NCBI RefSeq assembly: GCF_000152965.1
Contig: NZ_CH902583.1
Coordinates: 2,363,892-2,427,891 of the forward strand
DNA from: Roseobacter sp. MED193
Lineage (GTDB): Bacteria; Pseudomonadota; Alphaproteobacteria; Rhodobacterales; Rhodobacteraceae
Direction: 5' to 3'
DNA: 64,000 nucleotides
The position numbers were made by a program, and so were the translations under genes. Below the pieces are notes generated by a model. That model had not been told where the DNA came from. It saw only the letters and a list, made by a program, of their open reading frames with translations, and ran no database searches. Numbering within the stretch: the first letter of the stretch is position 1; the number at the start of each line of letters is the position of its first letter. Positions 35,177 through 44,067 of this stretch are shown piece by piece.

Positions 35177-36340
35177 ATGCAGTTTGGCATGACTGAAGAA
35201 CAGGCAATGATCGTCGAGACGACCCGTGCCTTTGTGGAAAAAGAGCTCTACCCCCATGAACTGGAAATTGAACGCACCGGGCACTTGGATATGGAGGTTA
35301 TCAAAGACATCCAGGCCAAGGCGATGGAGGCTGGGCTGTACGCGGCGAATATGCCCGAAGAGGTGGGGGGGGCAGGGCTCGATACCCTCAGCTGGCTTAT
35401 GTACGAAAAGGAACTGGGCCGCGCCAATTATGCGCTGCACTGGACCGGGGTGGCGCGTCCATCGAATATCCTGCTGGCGGGCACCGACGAGCAGAAAGAG
35501 AAATATCTGTACCCTTGCATGAAGGGCGAGAAATGGGACTGCCTTGCGATGACCGAACCGGACGCGGGTTCGGATCTGCGCGGCATGAAGGCCACAGCGC
35601 GCAAAGATGGCGATGACTGGATCCTGAACGGCACCAAGCATTTCATCAGCCATGCAGATATCGCCGATTTTGCCATCTGCTTTATGGCCACCGGGGTTGA
35701 GGACACTCCGCGTGGGCCTAAGAAAAAGATCACCGCCTTTTTTGTGGATAAGGGCGCGCCAGGGTTTGCCGTGCGCGACGGTTACGGCAACGTGAGCCAC
35801 CGGGGCTACACCAATGCGGTGCTGGAGTTTGACGACTGCCGCCTGCCGTCTTCGGCCATCCTGGGCGAGGTCGACAAAGGCTTTGATGTGGCCAACACCT
35901 GGCTGGGTGCAACTCGCCTACAGGTGGCGGCAACCTGTCTGGGCCGGGCGGAGCGGGCGCTGCAGCATTCGGTCGAATATGCCGCCGAGCGTAAACAATT
36001 TGGCCAGCAGATCGGCAAATTCCAGGGCGTGTCTTTCAAGCTGGCGGATATGGCGCTGGAGCTGAAGGCGGCGAATCTTTTGACCTGGGAAGCGGGTTGG
36101 AAGTTCGATCAGGGCACTGTGACTGAATCTGACATGTCCATGGCCAAACTCAAAGCAACCGAGATGCTGGCCATGGTCGCGGATGAGGCGATCCAGATCC
36201 ATGGCGGCATGGGCCTGATGGATGAGCTGCCGCTGGAACGCATCTGGCGCGATGCGCGGGTTGAGCGCATTTGGGAGGGGACGAGCGAGATCCAACGTCA
36301 TATCATCAGCCGGGAAATGCTACGCGCGCTTGGAGGCTGA
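35177..36340 (+). CDS. Acyl-CoA dehydrogenase
   Basis: The 387-residue flavoprotein has the three-part acyl-CoA dehydrogenase layout. The N-terminal helical domain is followed by MTEPDAGSDLRGMKATARKDGDDWILNGTKHFISH for substrate and FAD contacts. The C-terminal helical domain has RKQFGQQIGKFQG and IHGGMGLMDELPLERIWRDARV. The catalytic base is E367 in IWEGTSEIQR. It oxidises an acyl-CoA to a trans-2-enoyl-CoA, passing electrons to ETF. With a CaiD-like hydratase and a CoA ligase in the same operon, gamma-butyrobetainyl-CoA is a reasonable substrate guess, but branched or short-chain acyl-CoAs are alternatives. Confidence 0.88.
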   Translation: MQFGMTEEQAMIVETTRAFVEKELYPHELEIERTGHLDMEVIKDIQAKAMEAGLYAANMPEEVGGAGLDTLSWLMYEKELGRANYALHWTGVARPSNILLAGTDEQKEKYLYPCMKGEKWDCLAMTEPDAGSDLRGMKATARKDGDDWILNGTKHFISHADIADFAICFMATGVEDTPRGPKKKITAFFVDKGAPGFAVRDGYGNVSHRGYTNAVLEFDDCRLPSSAILGEVDKGFDVANTWLGATRLQVAATCLGRAERALQHSVEYAAERKQFGQQIGKFQGVSFKLADMALELKAANLLTWEAGWKFDQGTVTESDMSMAKLKATEMLAMVADEAIQIHGGMGLMDELPLERIWRDARVERIWEGTSEIQRHIISREMLRALGG

Positions 36341-36346
36341 TACGCG

Positions 36347-36649
36347 ATGACCACTCCCCAAAAACCCAAGGTGACCATTACCTACTGCATTGGCTGCAAC
36401 TGGATGTTACGAGCGGCCTGGATGGCGCAGGAATTGCTCAGCACTTTTCAGGATATGCTGGGCAGCGTGACCTTGGTTCCAGGAGAGGTCGGCGGGATCT
36501 TTGAGATCTCGGTCGATGATGAACTGATCTGGGAGCGTAAACGCGACGGCGGATTTCCCGATGTGAAAGAGCTGAAAACCCGCGTGCGCGACCAGATTAA
36601 TCCGCAACAGGATCTCGGTCATCTGGACCGGAGTAAAAGTGGTGAATAG
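36347..36649 (+). CDS. SelT/SelW/SelH-family protein (CxxC form)
   Basis: The 100-residue protein has a thioredoxin-like Rdx fold with C14-I-G-C17 near the N-terminus (TITYCIGCNWMLRA). GEVGGIFEISVDDELIWERKRDGGFPDVKELK follows, the typical SelW pattern. The second redox residue is Cys, not selenocysteine. Such proteins are thought to take part in thiol redox chemistry, but the bacterial role is unknown. It is positioned between the acyl-CoA dehydrogenase (6 bases) and the acyl-CoA synthetase (6 bases), so it is firmly part of the operon, which is unexpected for this family. Confidence 0.85.
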   Translation: MTTPQKPKVTITYCIGCNWMLRAAWMAQELLSTFQDMLGSVTLVPGEVGGIFEISVDDELIWERKRDGGFPDVKELKTRVRDQINPQQDLGHLDRSKSGE

Positions 36650-36655
36650 ACAGAA

Positions 36656-38704
36656 ATGAAGTCTCTAAACAGGCTGTTTAGGCCCAGAACCATCGCCGTT
36701 GTCGGCGGCGGTGACTGGTGCAAATTGGTGATCGAACAGTGCCAGAAAATGGGGTTCGACGGCGAAATCTGGCCAGTACACCCCAAGGCGGAAGAACTCG
36801 CAGGTCTGCAGGCCTACAAAGATGTCGCCAGCCTGCCCGACGCACCGGATGCGACATTTGTCGGCGTCAATCGCTTCGCCACCATCGAGGTGGTGCGGGC
36901 TCTGTCCGAACGGGATGCAGGCGGTGCAGTGTGTTTTGCTTCGGGCTTTCTCGAGGCTCAGGCCGAAGATGCCGAAGGCGCGGATCTGCAAGCGCAGCTG
37001 CTGGCGGCGGCGGGCGATATGCCCTTTCTGGGGCCAAATTGCTATGGCTTCATCAACTACCTTGATGGGGCCTTGCTCTGGCCGGATCAGCATGGCGGAA
37101 AGCGGGTGGAAAGGGGCGTCGCCCTGGTCACCCAAAGCTCCAATATCGCCATCAATCTGACCATGCAGATGCGGGGACTGCCCATCGCCTATGTGGTGGC
37201 GGCGGGCAATCAGGCCCAGTCCGGCATCGCCGAAATCGGCGAAGCACTGCTGGAGGATAATCGCGTCACGGCACTGGGTCTGCATATCGAAGGCTTTGGC
37301 GATCTGCGCGCCTTTGAAGCCCTGGCGGCCAAGGCCCGGGCCTTAGGCAAGCCGATCATCGCGCTCAAGGTTGGCAAATCCGCCGAGGCCCAGGCCGCGA
37401 CGATTTCTCATACGGCCTCGCTCGCAGGCGGGGACGCGGGGGCCTCAGCCTTGCTCTCACGCCTTGGTATCCCGCGTCTGGATGATCTGCCCTCTTTTCT
37501 GGAAGTGCTGAAACTCATGCATGTGACCGGGCCTTTGCCCTCCAATCGCATTGCTTCGATCAGTTGTTCCGGAGGCGAGGCCAGCCTGGCGGCAGATACC
37601 GGCCATGGCCTGCCGGTGGTCTTTCCACCGTTGAACGAGACCCAGCAGGTCAATCTGCGCGCGGCCCTGGGGCCGATGGTGGCTTTGGCCAATCCGCTGG
37701 ACTATCACACCTATATCTGGCGTGACACAGAGGCGATGACACGGGCCTGGGCGGCGATGATGGATCCTTCCCTTGCGATGACCTTGCTGGTGGTTGATTT
37801 CCCGCGCTCTGACCGTTGTTCGGCCAGTGATTGGGATTGCGCCATTGCCGCTGCCATTGGCGCGCGTCAGCAAACGGGTGCCAATGTCGCCATGGTCGCG
37901 ACCCTCCCGGAACTGATGCCAGAGGAGGTGGCCGAGCGTCTGATGACGGCGGGTGTGGTGCCCTTTTGCGGGCTCAGTGAGGCTCTGATGGCCTGCGCCA
38001 TTGCCAGTGAGGCGGCCAGGGTGCCAGAGCAAGCGGATGCAGAGCCGCTGTTGCTGCCAACACCCAGTGTGGAGCCAAGCCTTATCTCCGAGGCCGAGGC
38101 AAAACAGCGGTTGTCCGACTATGGGCTGCGTGTGCCCAAATCAATCCGCGCCAAATCACCTGGGGCCGCGCGGGCGGCGGCAGCGGATATCGGCTATCCG
38201 GTGGTGCTCAAAGGCGAAGGGGTGGCCCATAAGACCGAAGCCGGGGCGGTGGTGCTCAATCTCCATTCTGGCGCTGCGGTCAGCGAGTCGGCCAGCCAGA
38301 TGCCCGCCCAGCGTTTTCTGGTCGAAGAGATGGTCACCGGGGCTGTGGCTGAGCTTTTGATTGGGGTGGTCAAAGATCCAGCCCATGGTTTTGTGCTGAC
38401 CCTGGCCGCCGGGGGCACCCTGACCGAGATCCTGCAGGATAGCACCTCGCTATTGATCCCGGCCAGTGAAACGGATGTTAATGCGGCGCTGGACCGGCTT
38501 AAGGTCGCCAAATTGCTGGTGGGTTATCGCGGCCAGCCTGCAGCGGATCGTGCGGCGATCCTGCAGGCGGTGCAAGCGGTGCAGGACTATGTGCAGGCTG
38601 ATCCCATCGGCCTGGAAGAAATTGAAATTAACCCGCTGCTTTGTACGCCTGAGGGGGCGGTGGCGGCGGATGCGCTGATGCGGAGAAAGGATATTTTGCG
38701 ATGA
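36656..38704 (+). CDS. NDP-forming acyl-CoA synthetase (acetate-CoA ligase family)
   Basis: The 682-residue protein is a fused form of the ADP-forming acyl-CoA synthetase. It has a CoA-binding domain (about 5-130, RPRTIAVVGGGDWCKLV), a succinyl-CoA-ligase-like domain with the likely phospho-His H252 (ISHTASLAGGDAG), a linker, and a C-terminal ATP-grasp domain (about 465-680, with PVVLKGEGVAHKTEAGAV and GLEEIEINPLL). It forms acyl-CoA from acid, ATP and CoA, or runs in reverse. In this operon it is the obvious activator of the carboxylate substrate. It overlaps the caiD-like gene by four bases. Confidence 0.88.
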   Translation: MKSLNRLFRPRTIAVVGGGDWCKLVIEQCQKMGFDGEIWPVHPKAEELAGLQAYKDVASLPDAPDATFVGVNRFATIEVVRALSERDAGGAVCFASGFLEAQAEDAEGADLQAQLLAAAGDMPFLGPNCYGFINYLDGALLWPDQHGGKRVERGVALVTQSSNIAINLTMQMRGLPIAYVVAAGNQAQSGIAEIGEALLEDNRVTALGLHIEGFGDLRAFEALAAKARALGKPIIALKVGKSAEAQAATISHTASLAGGDAGASALLSRLGIPRLDDLPSFLEVLKLMHVTGPLPSNRIASISCSGGEASLAADTGHGLPVVFPPLNETQQVNLRAALGPMVALANPLDYHTYIWRDTEAMTRAWAAMMDPSLAMTLLVVDFPRSDRCSASDWDCAIAAAIGARQQTGANVAMVATLPELMPEEVAERLMTAGVVPFCGLSEALMACAIASEAARVPEQADAEPLLLPTPSVEPSLISEAEAKQRLSDYGLRVPKSIRAKSPGAARAAAADIGYPVVLKGEGVAHKTEAGAVVLNLHSGAAVSESASQMPAQRFLVEEMVTGAVAELLIGVVKDPAHGFVLTLAAGGTLTEILQDSTSLLIPASETDVNAALDRLKVAKLLVGYRGQPAADRAAILQAVQAVQDYVQADPIGLEEIEINPLLCTPEGAVAADALMRRKDILR

Positions 38705-39501
38705 GCGATGCTGTGACAGATCATGGGCCAGTGAAAACCCGCCGTGAAGGCGCCATTCTGGAGGTCACGCTGGACCGGCCCAAGGCCAATGCTATCGACC
38801 TGGCCACCAGCCGGATCATGGGCGAGGTGTTTCGCGATTTCCGTGATGATGCGGAATTACGCGTGGCGATCCTGACGGGCGGTGGCGACAAGTTCTTTTG
38901 CCCAGGCTGGGATCTCAAAGCCGCAGCTGATGGCGATGAGGTTGACGGCGACTACGGTGTGGGTGGCTTTGGCGGTCTGCAAGAAATGCGTGACATGAAC
39001 AAACCGGTGATTGCTGCTGTGAATGGCATCGCTTGTGGTGGCGGGCTGGAGCTGGCGATTTCGGCCGATATGATCCTGGCGGCGGATCACGCGACATTTG
39101 CACTGCCAGAAATCCGCTCTGGTACCGTGGCTGATGCGGCCTCGATCAAGTTGCCAAAGCGTATTCCTTATCACATCGCTATGGAGCTGCTGCTGACTGG
39201 GCGCTGGTTTGACGCTGAGGAGGCCAACCGCTGGGGGCTGGTGAATGAGATCCTGCCCGCCGATCAGCTGATGAATCGCGCCTGGGATCTGGCACGCTTG
39301 CTCGCCTCGGGCCCGCCGCTGGTCTATGCCGCGATCAAGGAAGTGGTGCGCGACGCAGAGGATAGCAAATTCCAGGATGCGATGAACCATATCACCCAGC
39401 GCCAGCTGCGCACGGTGGATGTGCTCTATTCCAGCGAAGACCAGATGGAGGGGGCGCGTGCCTTTGCCGAGAAACGCGATCCTGTCTGGAAAGGGCGTTA
39501 A
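38701..39501 (+). CDS. caiD: Carnitinyl-CoA dehydratase-like enoyl-CoA hydratase
   Basis: The 266-residue crotonase-fold protein resembles E. coli CaiD closely in the stretch CPGWDLKAAADGDEVD..YGVGGFGGL and in KPVIAAVNGIACGGGLELAISAD. The two catalytic glutamates are E117 and E137 (FALPEIRSG), as in hydratases of this family. CaiD hydrates crotonobetainyl-CoA to carnitinyl-CoA. Together with the dehydrogenase and CoA ligase in the operon this suggests conversion of gamma-butyrobetaine toward carnitine, although a general short-chain enoyl-CoA hydratase remains possible. A structured repeat follows the stop codon. Confidence 0.75.
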   Translation: MSDAVTDHGPVKTRREGAILEVTLDRPKANAIDLATSRIMGEVFRDFRDDAELRVAILTGGGDKFFCPGWDLKAAADGDEVDGDYGVGGFGGLQEMRDMNKPVIAAVNGIACGGGLELAISADMILAADHATFALPEIRSGTVADAASIKLPKRIPYHIAMELLLTGRWFDAEEANRWGLVNEILPADQLMNRAWDLARLLASGPPLVYAAIKEVVRDAEDSKFQDAMNHITQRQLRTVDVLYSSEDQMEGARAFAEKRDPVWKGR

Positions 39502-39512
39502 ACAGGCCCAGG

Positions 39513-39598
39513 TGTGGCTCCCGCCCCTGCCACAGCAGTCAGAGACTGCCGCTTTAGGGTTGGGCCCGGCAGCGCGCTTACGCGCGCTGCTTACCGCG
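39513..39598 (+). repeat. Structured intergenic repeat, family 1, copy 2
   Basis: It shares GGCTCCCGCCCC, GTTGGGCCCGGC and a CCGCG end with the element at 5351-5433. The middle hairpin here is GCAGTC-AGA-GACTGC and the last is GCAGCGCG..CGCGCTGC, so the stem bases are different but pairing is kept. It lies right after the caiD-like stop codon. Confidence 0.7.
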
Positions 39599-39735
39599 TT
39601 ATTGCAAATCGCGGGGGCAAATGCCTCTGTCAGGTCTATTTGAACTGGGCGTCAAAGGTGATGGCGGCATAAAAGAGCGGTGCCGGGGATGAAACAAGCC
39701 TTGCACCGTCGCGTGGTTCTGCCCAAATAGATCCC

Positions 39736-40608
39736 ATGCAGAAAACGCTTCTTTGTCTTGGATATGGGTATACCGCGCGCAATCTCGCGCCGCATCTACT
39801 GGCGCGTGGCTGGCGGGTGATTGGGACTGCGCGTGAGCCGGTAGATGCACCTGGTGTGGAGATGATCACCTGGCCTGGCGAGCAGATCATCTGGCCGGGC
39901 GTCACCCATGTGTTGAACTCGATCGGGCCCAATGCAATGGGCGATCCGGTCTTGGCAGCATTGAGCCGCGAAATCTCCACCATTGCCCCTGATCTAGAGT
40001 GGCTCGGCTATCTGTCGACCACGGCTGTGTATGGTGATCGTGGCGGAGATTGGGTGGATGAGGCAACCCCGGTCGCCCCGACCAGTGAACGGGGAAATTG
40101 GCGTGCCCTGGCAGAGCGTCAATGGCAAGAAATCCCTGATCTGCCGCTGCATATCTTTCGCTTGGCCGGCATTTACGGCCCCGGTCGTGGCCCCTTTGCC
40201 AAGCTGATGGCGGGCAAAGCACGGCGCATTGTCAAACCGGGCCAGGTGTTTTCGCGCATTCATGTGGATGACATTGTGCAGGCGCTGCTGGCCTCGATGG
40301 ATCAGCCCAACCCGGGCGGCATCTATAACCTCTGCGATGATGATCCGGCGCCGCCCCAGGATGTGCTGGGCCATGCGGCCGAGCTGCTGGGCCTGCCCGT
40401 GCCCGCCGAAGTACCCTTTGACGAGGCGGGCATGACCCCAATGGCGCGCAGTTTTTACGGCGAGAACAAGCGCGTCCGCAACAGTCGTATCAAAAACGCG
40501 TTGGGGGTTGAGCTCTTGTATCCGAGCTACCGCGAGGGTTTGCAGGCAGTACTTGCAGCAGAAGACATGGAGCGTTTTGTACCGCCGGAAGAGCCGCCAG
40601 CGTTGTGA
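39736..40608 (+). CDS. NAD-dependent epimerase/SDR-family protein (YeeZ-like)
   Basis: The 290-residue protein starts with a short variant of the dinucleotide-binding loop (LCLGYGYTARNLAPHL) and follows the extended SDR pattern. The YeeZ-like features are LGYLSTTAVYGDRGGDWVDE, FRLAGIYGPGRGPF and RIHVDDIVQALLASM, followed by NLCDDDPAPPQDVLGHAAELLG. YeeZ-type proteins have no proven reaction. It stands alone between a repeat-bearing gap and the convergent small gene of the dxs operon. Confidence 0.8.
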   Translation: MQKTLLCLGYGYTARNLAPHLLARGWRVIGTAREPVDAPGVEMITWPGEQIIWPGVTHVLNSIGPNAMGDPVLAALSREISTIAPDLEWLGYLSTTAVYGDRGGDWVDEATPVAPTSERGNWRALAERQWQEIPDLPLHIFRLAGIYGPGRGPFAKLMAGKARRIVKPGQVFSRIHVDDIVQALLASMDQPNPGGIYNLCDDDPAPPQDVLGHAAELLGLPVPAEVPFDEAGMTPMARSFYGENKRVRNSRIKNALGVELLYPSYREGLQAVLAAEDMERFVPPEEPPAL

Positions 40609-40632
40609 CGCGCGAACCGGCTTGGGAACAGG

Positions 40633-40911
40633 TCAAGATTTCAAGTATTGCAGATATTCGTCCTGAACATCTTCGTCGATTGAGACATCTTTGAAACCGC
40701 CATATAGTCGGTCGTTCTGATCCTTGCGCGGTCCGGAAATCCAGTAATGACCTCCGGTTTCAGTTTCAAAAAAGTTAGCCTTAAAGCCTGATCCCTTGAG
40801 GCTTTGAAACATCTTGCCTTGATAGTAGAGAGATTTTCCAGATTTGGAAAAGTAGACGCGTCCAATCCAGGCTGGGCCGTTCAACCCTTCTGACTTGTCC
40901 TCGATGTACAT
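40633..40911 (-). CDS. Conserved small protein next to dxs
   Basis: I start at ATG 40911 (MYIEDKSEGLNGPAWIGRVYFSK), giving 92 residues; longer in-frame starts overlap dxs. The sequence matches a small family that I recognise from many bacteria by RVYFSKSGKSLYYQGK, GFKANFFETETGGHYWISGPRKDQNDRLY and the acidic end IDEDVQDEYLQYL. It is sometimes mislabelled as DXP synthase because of its position, but it has no TPP enzyme domain. Function is unknown. It lies 73 bases downstream of dxs on the same strand, with no clear ribosome-binding site. Confidence 0.7.
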   Translation of the reverse strand: MYIEDKSEGLNGPAWIGRVYFSKSGKSLYYQGKMFQSLKGSGFKANFFETETGGHYWISGPRKDQNDRLYGGFKDVSIDEDVQDEYLQYLKS

Positions 40912-40984
40912 GATGCGAGATCTGGCAGACTTGAAGGCCTCTGGAAGTTGAGAGTCCCGTTCGCGGTTTTCTTCTACGCCAATC

Positions 40985-42913
40985 TTACGCACGCTTTTCC
41001 CCGATCTGCGCAACACCAAGAACCTCCAGCACCTTGGCTTCGATTTGCGGCGCGTTCATTGCGGCGGTTTCATACATGTCGGCCGGGCTGGATTGGTCGA
41101 TGAAGATATCTGGCAGCACCATGGAGCGGAATTTGAAGCCGCGATCAAACACGCCCTCATCGGACAAAAGCTGCGCCACATGGGAGCCAAAGCCGCCCAC
41201 CGCGCCCTCTTCGATTGAGATCAGCGCTTCGTGACCTGCCACCAGATCCAGGATCATCTCGCGGTCCAATGGTTTGGCAAAGCGGGCGTCGGCAATTGTT
41301 GGCGTGATGCCTTTGGCCGCCAGCGCCTCGGCGGCCTTTTTGACCTCACCTAGACGAGTGCCAAAGGAGAGCAGAGCAACGCGGCTGCCTTCCTGGATCA
41401 TCCGGCCCTTGCCGATCTCCAGCAGTTGTGGTTCTTCCGGCATCTCGACGCCTTCGCCCTCACCACGGGGATAACGGAAGGCAATGGGGCCCGCGTCATG
41501 AGCGGCGGCGGTATGGACCATATGCACCAGCTCTGCCTCGTCAGCGGCGGCCATGACCACCATGCCAGGCAGGTTGGCCATATAGCCAATGTCGAAGGAC
41601 CCCGCATGGGTGGCGCCATCGGCGCCGACCAGACCGGCGCGGTCGATGGCAAAGCGCACGGGCAGGCGCTGGATGGCGACGTCATGCACCACCTGGTCAT
41701 AGCCGCGCTGCAGGAAGGTCGAATACATTGCGCAAAACGGCTTCATCCCGCCGGCCGCCAGAGCGGCGGCAAAGGTGACGCCATGCTGTTCGGCAATGCC
41801 CACATCAAAACAGCGCGAGGGGTAGCGTTCTGCCATCAGCGACAGACCAGTGCCATCGGGCATGGCGGCGGTGACGGCGCAGATCTTGTCGTCCTTGGCG
41901 GCCAGTTTCACCAGTTCGTCACCAAAGACCCCGGTATAGGAGGGCGCATTTGAGGGGGTCTTATGTTGCTTGCCCGTCACCACATCAAATTTGGCGGTGG
42001 CATGGCCTTTGTCACGGGCGGCCTCGGCGGGACCGTAGCCTTTGCCCTTTTTGGTCAGCACATGGATCAACACCGGGCCAGTAGCGCGGGCTTTGACAGT
42101 GCGCAGCACCGGCAGCAGCTGGTCCATGTCATGGCCATCGATGGGGCCGAGATATGAGAAGCCAAAGGATTCAAACATTGTGCCGCCCACTGCCATGCCC
42201 TTGAGCATGTCCTTGGCGCGTTTTGCCCCTTCGCGGAAGGGTTCCGGCAACAGCGAGGCGGCGCCCTTGGCCACGGCTTTCAATTCCTGAAAGGGCTCTT
42301 CTGCATAGAGGCGCGACAGGTAGGACGACAGCGCACCGACCGGGGGAGCGATGCTCATCTCATTGTCGTTGAGGATCACGATCATGCGTTTTTTGAGATG
42401 ACCGGCGTTGTTCATTGCCTCAAAGGCCATGCCGGCCGACATGGAACCATCGCCAATCACCGCGATTGCCTCACCCAGGCCTTCGGGCACCACGCCGCCC
42501 AGATCGCGGGCAACGGAAAAACCCAGGGCCGCCGAGATCGAGGTGGAGCTATGAGCAGCGCCAAAGGGATCATAGGGGGATTCAGAGCGTTTGGTGAAAC
42601 CCGACAGCCCGCCCTTTGTGCGCAGGGTGCGGATTCGGTCGCGGCGCTCGGTCAGGATCTTATGCGGGTAACTTTGATGTGAAACATCCCAGATCAGTTT
42701 GTCACGCGGGGTGTCAAAGATCGCATGCAGGGCCACGGTGAGCTCGACCACACCCAGACCGGCGCCCAGATGGCCGCCAGTTTCGGACACCGCCGAGATG
42801 GTCTCTTGCCGCAATTCATGGGCCAGCTGCACCAGTTGGCTATCACTCAGCCCTTTCATATCTGTAGGGCGCGCGATCTGGTCCAAAAGCGGGGTAGAGG
42901 GCCGGTCAGACAT
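40985..42913 (-). CDS. dxs: 1-deoxy-D-xylulose-5-phosphate synthase
   Basis: The start is ATG 42913 with AAGGAA upstream, giving 642 residues. TPP-dependent transketolase-fold features are present: [28 protein letters not shown], the TPP/Mg motif [19 protein letters not shown] and [14 protein letters not shown]. The pyrimidine domain contains [18 protein letters not shown] and [17 protein letters not shown]. It joins pyruvate and glyceraldehyde-3-phosphate to make DXP, the first step of the MEP isoprenoid pathway. It follows ispA with a 40-base gap, in the order HDAC-xseB-ispA-dxs. Confidence 0.96.
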   Translation of the reverse strand: MSDRPSTPLLDQIARPTDMKGLSDSQLVQLAHELRQETISAVSETGGHLGAGLGVVELTVALHAIFDTPRDKLIWDVSHQSYPHKILTERRDRIRTLRTKGGLSGFTKRSESPYDPFGAAHSSTSISAALGFSVARDLGGVVPEGLGEAIAVIGDGSMSAGMAFEAMNNAGHLKKRMIVILNDNEMSIAPPVGALSSYLSRLYAEEPFQELKAVAKGAASLLPEPFREGAKRAKDMLKGMAVGGTMFESFGFSYLGPIDGHDMDQLLPVLRTVKARATGPVLIHVLTKKGKGYGPAEAARDKGHATAKFDVVTGKQHKTPSNAPSYTGVFGDELVKLAAKDDKICAVTAAMPDGTGLSLMAERYPSRCFDVGIAEQHGVTFAAALAAGGMKPFCAMYSTFLQRGYDQVVHDVAIQRLPVRFAIDRAGLVGADGATHAGSFDIGYMANLPGMVVMAAADEAELVHMVHTAAAHDAGPIAFRYPRGEGEGVEMPEEPQLLEIGKGRMIQEGSRVALLSFGTRLGEVKKAAEALAAKGITPTIADARFAKPLDREMILDLVAGHEALISIEEGAVGGFGSHVAQLLSDEGVFDRGFKFRSMVLPDIFIDQSSPADMYETAAMNAPQIEAKVLEVLGVAQIGEKRA

Positions 42914-42953
42914 GATGTTTCCTTGTGGCGGGCGGAGCAGGGGCACCCCGGTG

Positions 42954-43817
42954 TCAGCTGTCTCGCGCAATAACGAAGTGGGCGGCCTGCTTCAAGGTTT
43001 CTCCCGCTTCCCCGTAGGGCGCGAGCGCGGCGCAGGCCTCGTCTATCAGATCCCGCGCGCGCTGTTTTGCGGGCTCCAACCCCAAGAGCGAGACAAAGGT
43101 CGCCTTGCCGGCATCGGCATCTTTGCGCAGGGCTTTGCCGACCTTTTCTGCGTCTCCTTCGATATCCAAGATGTCGTCGGCGATCTGAAAAGCAAGGCCA
43201 AGGGCAGTTGCATATTGCCACAGGGCACGGGAATCGTCACCGGCAATCACGGGCCCAACTGTGGCTGACCAGTTGATCAGGCAGCCGGTTTTCCGGTCCT
43301 GGAGGCGGGTGATCTGCTCCAATGTCAGCGGGGTACTGGCGGTTTCGGCATCAATATCCAGCATTTGTCCCTGCACCATGCCAGAACGCCCTGCGGCGCG
43401 GGCCAACAGCCGGATAAGTTCAAGCGCATTGGGGCCGAATTTGCTATCTGCCAAGAGGTCAAAGGCCAGGGTTTGCAGCGCGTCGCCCGTCAAAACGGCG
43501 GTGGCCTCGTCCCATTTTTTATGGATAGTCGGCAGGCCGCGACGCAGATCATCGTCATCCATGCAGGGCAGATCATCATGAACCAGAGAATAGGCGTGGA
43601 TGCACTCAATGGCGACGGCTGCATCCAGGGCGGCCTCGGCATCAACACCGTGCAGGCGGGCGCTTTCCAGCACCAGAAAACCGCGCAGCATTTTGCCACC
43701 CAAAACGGCATGCAACATTGGTTTTCCCAGGGTCGCTCCAACCGGAATGATGGTGTTCAAGCGGGCAGAGATCTCTTGCTGCGCCTGTTGCAGCGCAACG
43801 GTGAACTGGACGGCCAT
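42954..43817 (-). CDS. ispA: Geranyl/farnesyl diphosphate synthase
   Basis: I use ATG 43817 ([16 protein letters not shown]), which gives 287 residues; an earlier start would overlap xseB. The trans-prenyltransferase motifs are the first aspartate-rich [32 protein letters not shown], and the second DDILD. The enzyme condenses IPP with DMAPP and GPP to farnesyl diphosphate for quinones, carotenoids and the undecaprenyl carrier. It lies four bases after xseB and upstream of dxs, a conserved alphaproteobacterial order. Confidence 0.94.
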   Translation of the reverse strand: MAVQFTVALQQAQQEISARLNTIIPVGATLGKPMLHAVLGGKMLRGFLVLESARLHGVDAEAALDAAVAIECIHAYSLVHDDLPCMDDDDLRRGLPTIHKKWDEATAVLTGDALQTLAFDLLADSKFGPNALELIRLLARAAGRSGMVQGQMLDIDAETASTPLTLEQITRLQDRKTGCLINWSATVGPVIAGDDSRALWQYATALGLAFQIADDILDIEGDAEKVGKALRKDADAGKATFVSLLGLEPAKQRARDLIDEACAALAPYGEAGETLKQAAHFVIARDS

Positions 43818-43821
43818 GCTA

Positions 43822-44067
43822 TTAGCCCGCGTCCAGAGCCTGGGTCGCAACCGGCGTGCCGTTGGCATCCAACGTCAAAGAGGCCACCTTTTCTTCGGCG
43901 CGCTTCAATTCATCCTCACAGCGTTTTTTCAGCTGGGCACCGCGCTCATAGAGCGCAATCGAGGCATCCAATGCCACGTCGCCACGTTCTAATTGGCCGA
44001 CAACGGTTTCCAACTCACGCATGGCCTGTTCAAAGCTCATCTCGTTCACGGGTGTTTCGGTGGTCAT
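43822..44067 (-). CDS. xseB: Exodeoxyribonuclease VII small subunit
   Basis: The 81-residue, mainly helical protein has the XseB pattern MSFEQAMRELETVVGQLERGDVALDASIALYERGAQLKKRCEDEL. It combines with XseA to form exonuclease VII, which degrades single-stranded DNA. Its start overlaps the upstream histone-deacetylase-like gene by four bases; ispA follows. xseB-ispA-dxs linkage is common in Proteobacteria and likely historical. Confidence 0.94.
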   Translation of the reverse strand: MTTETPVNEMSFEQAMRELETVVGQLERGDVALDASIALYERGAQLKKRCEDELKRAEEKVASLTLDANGTPVATQALDAG

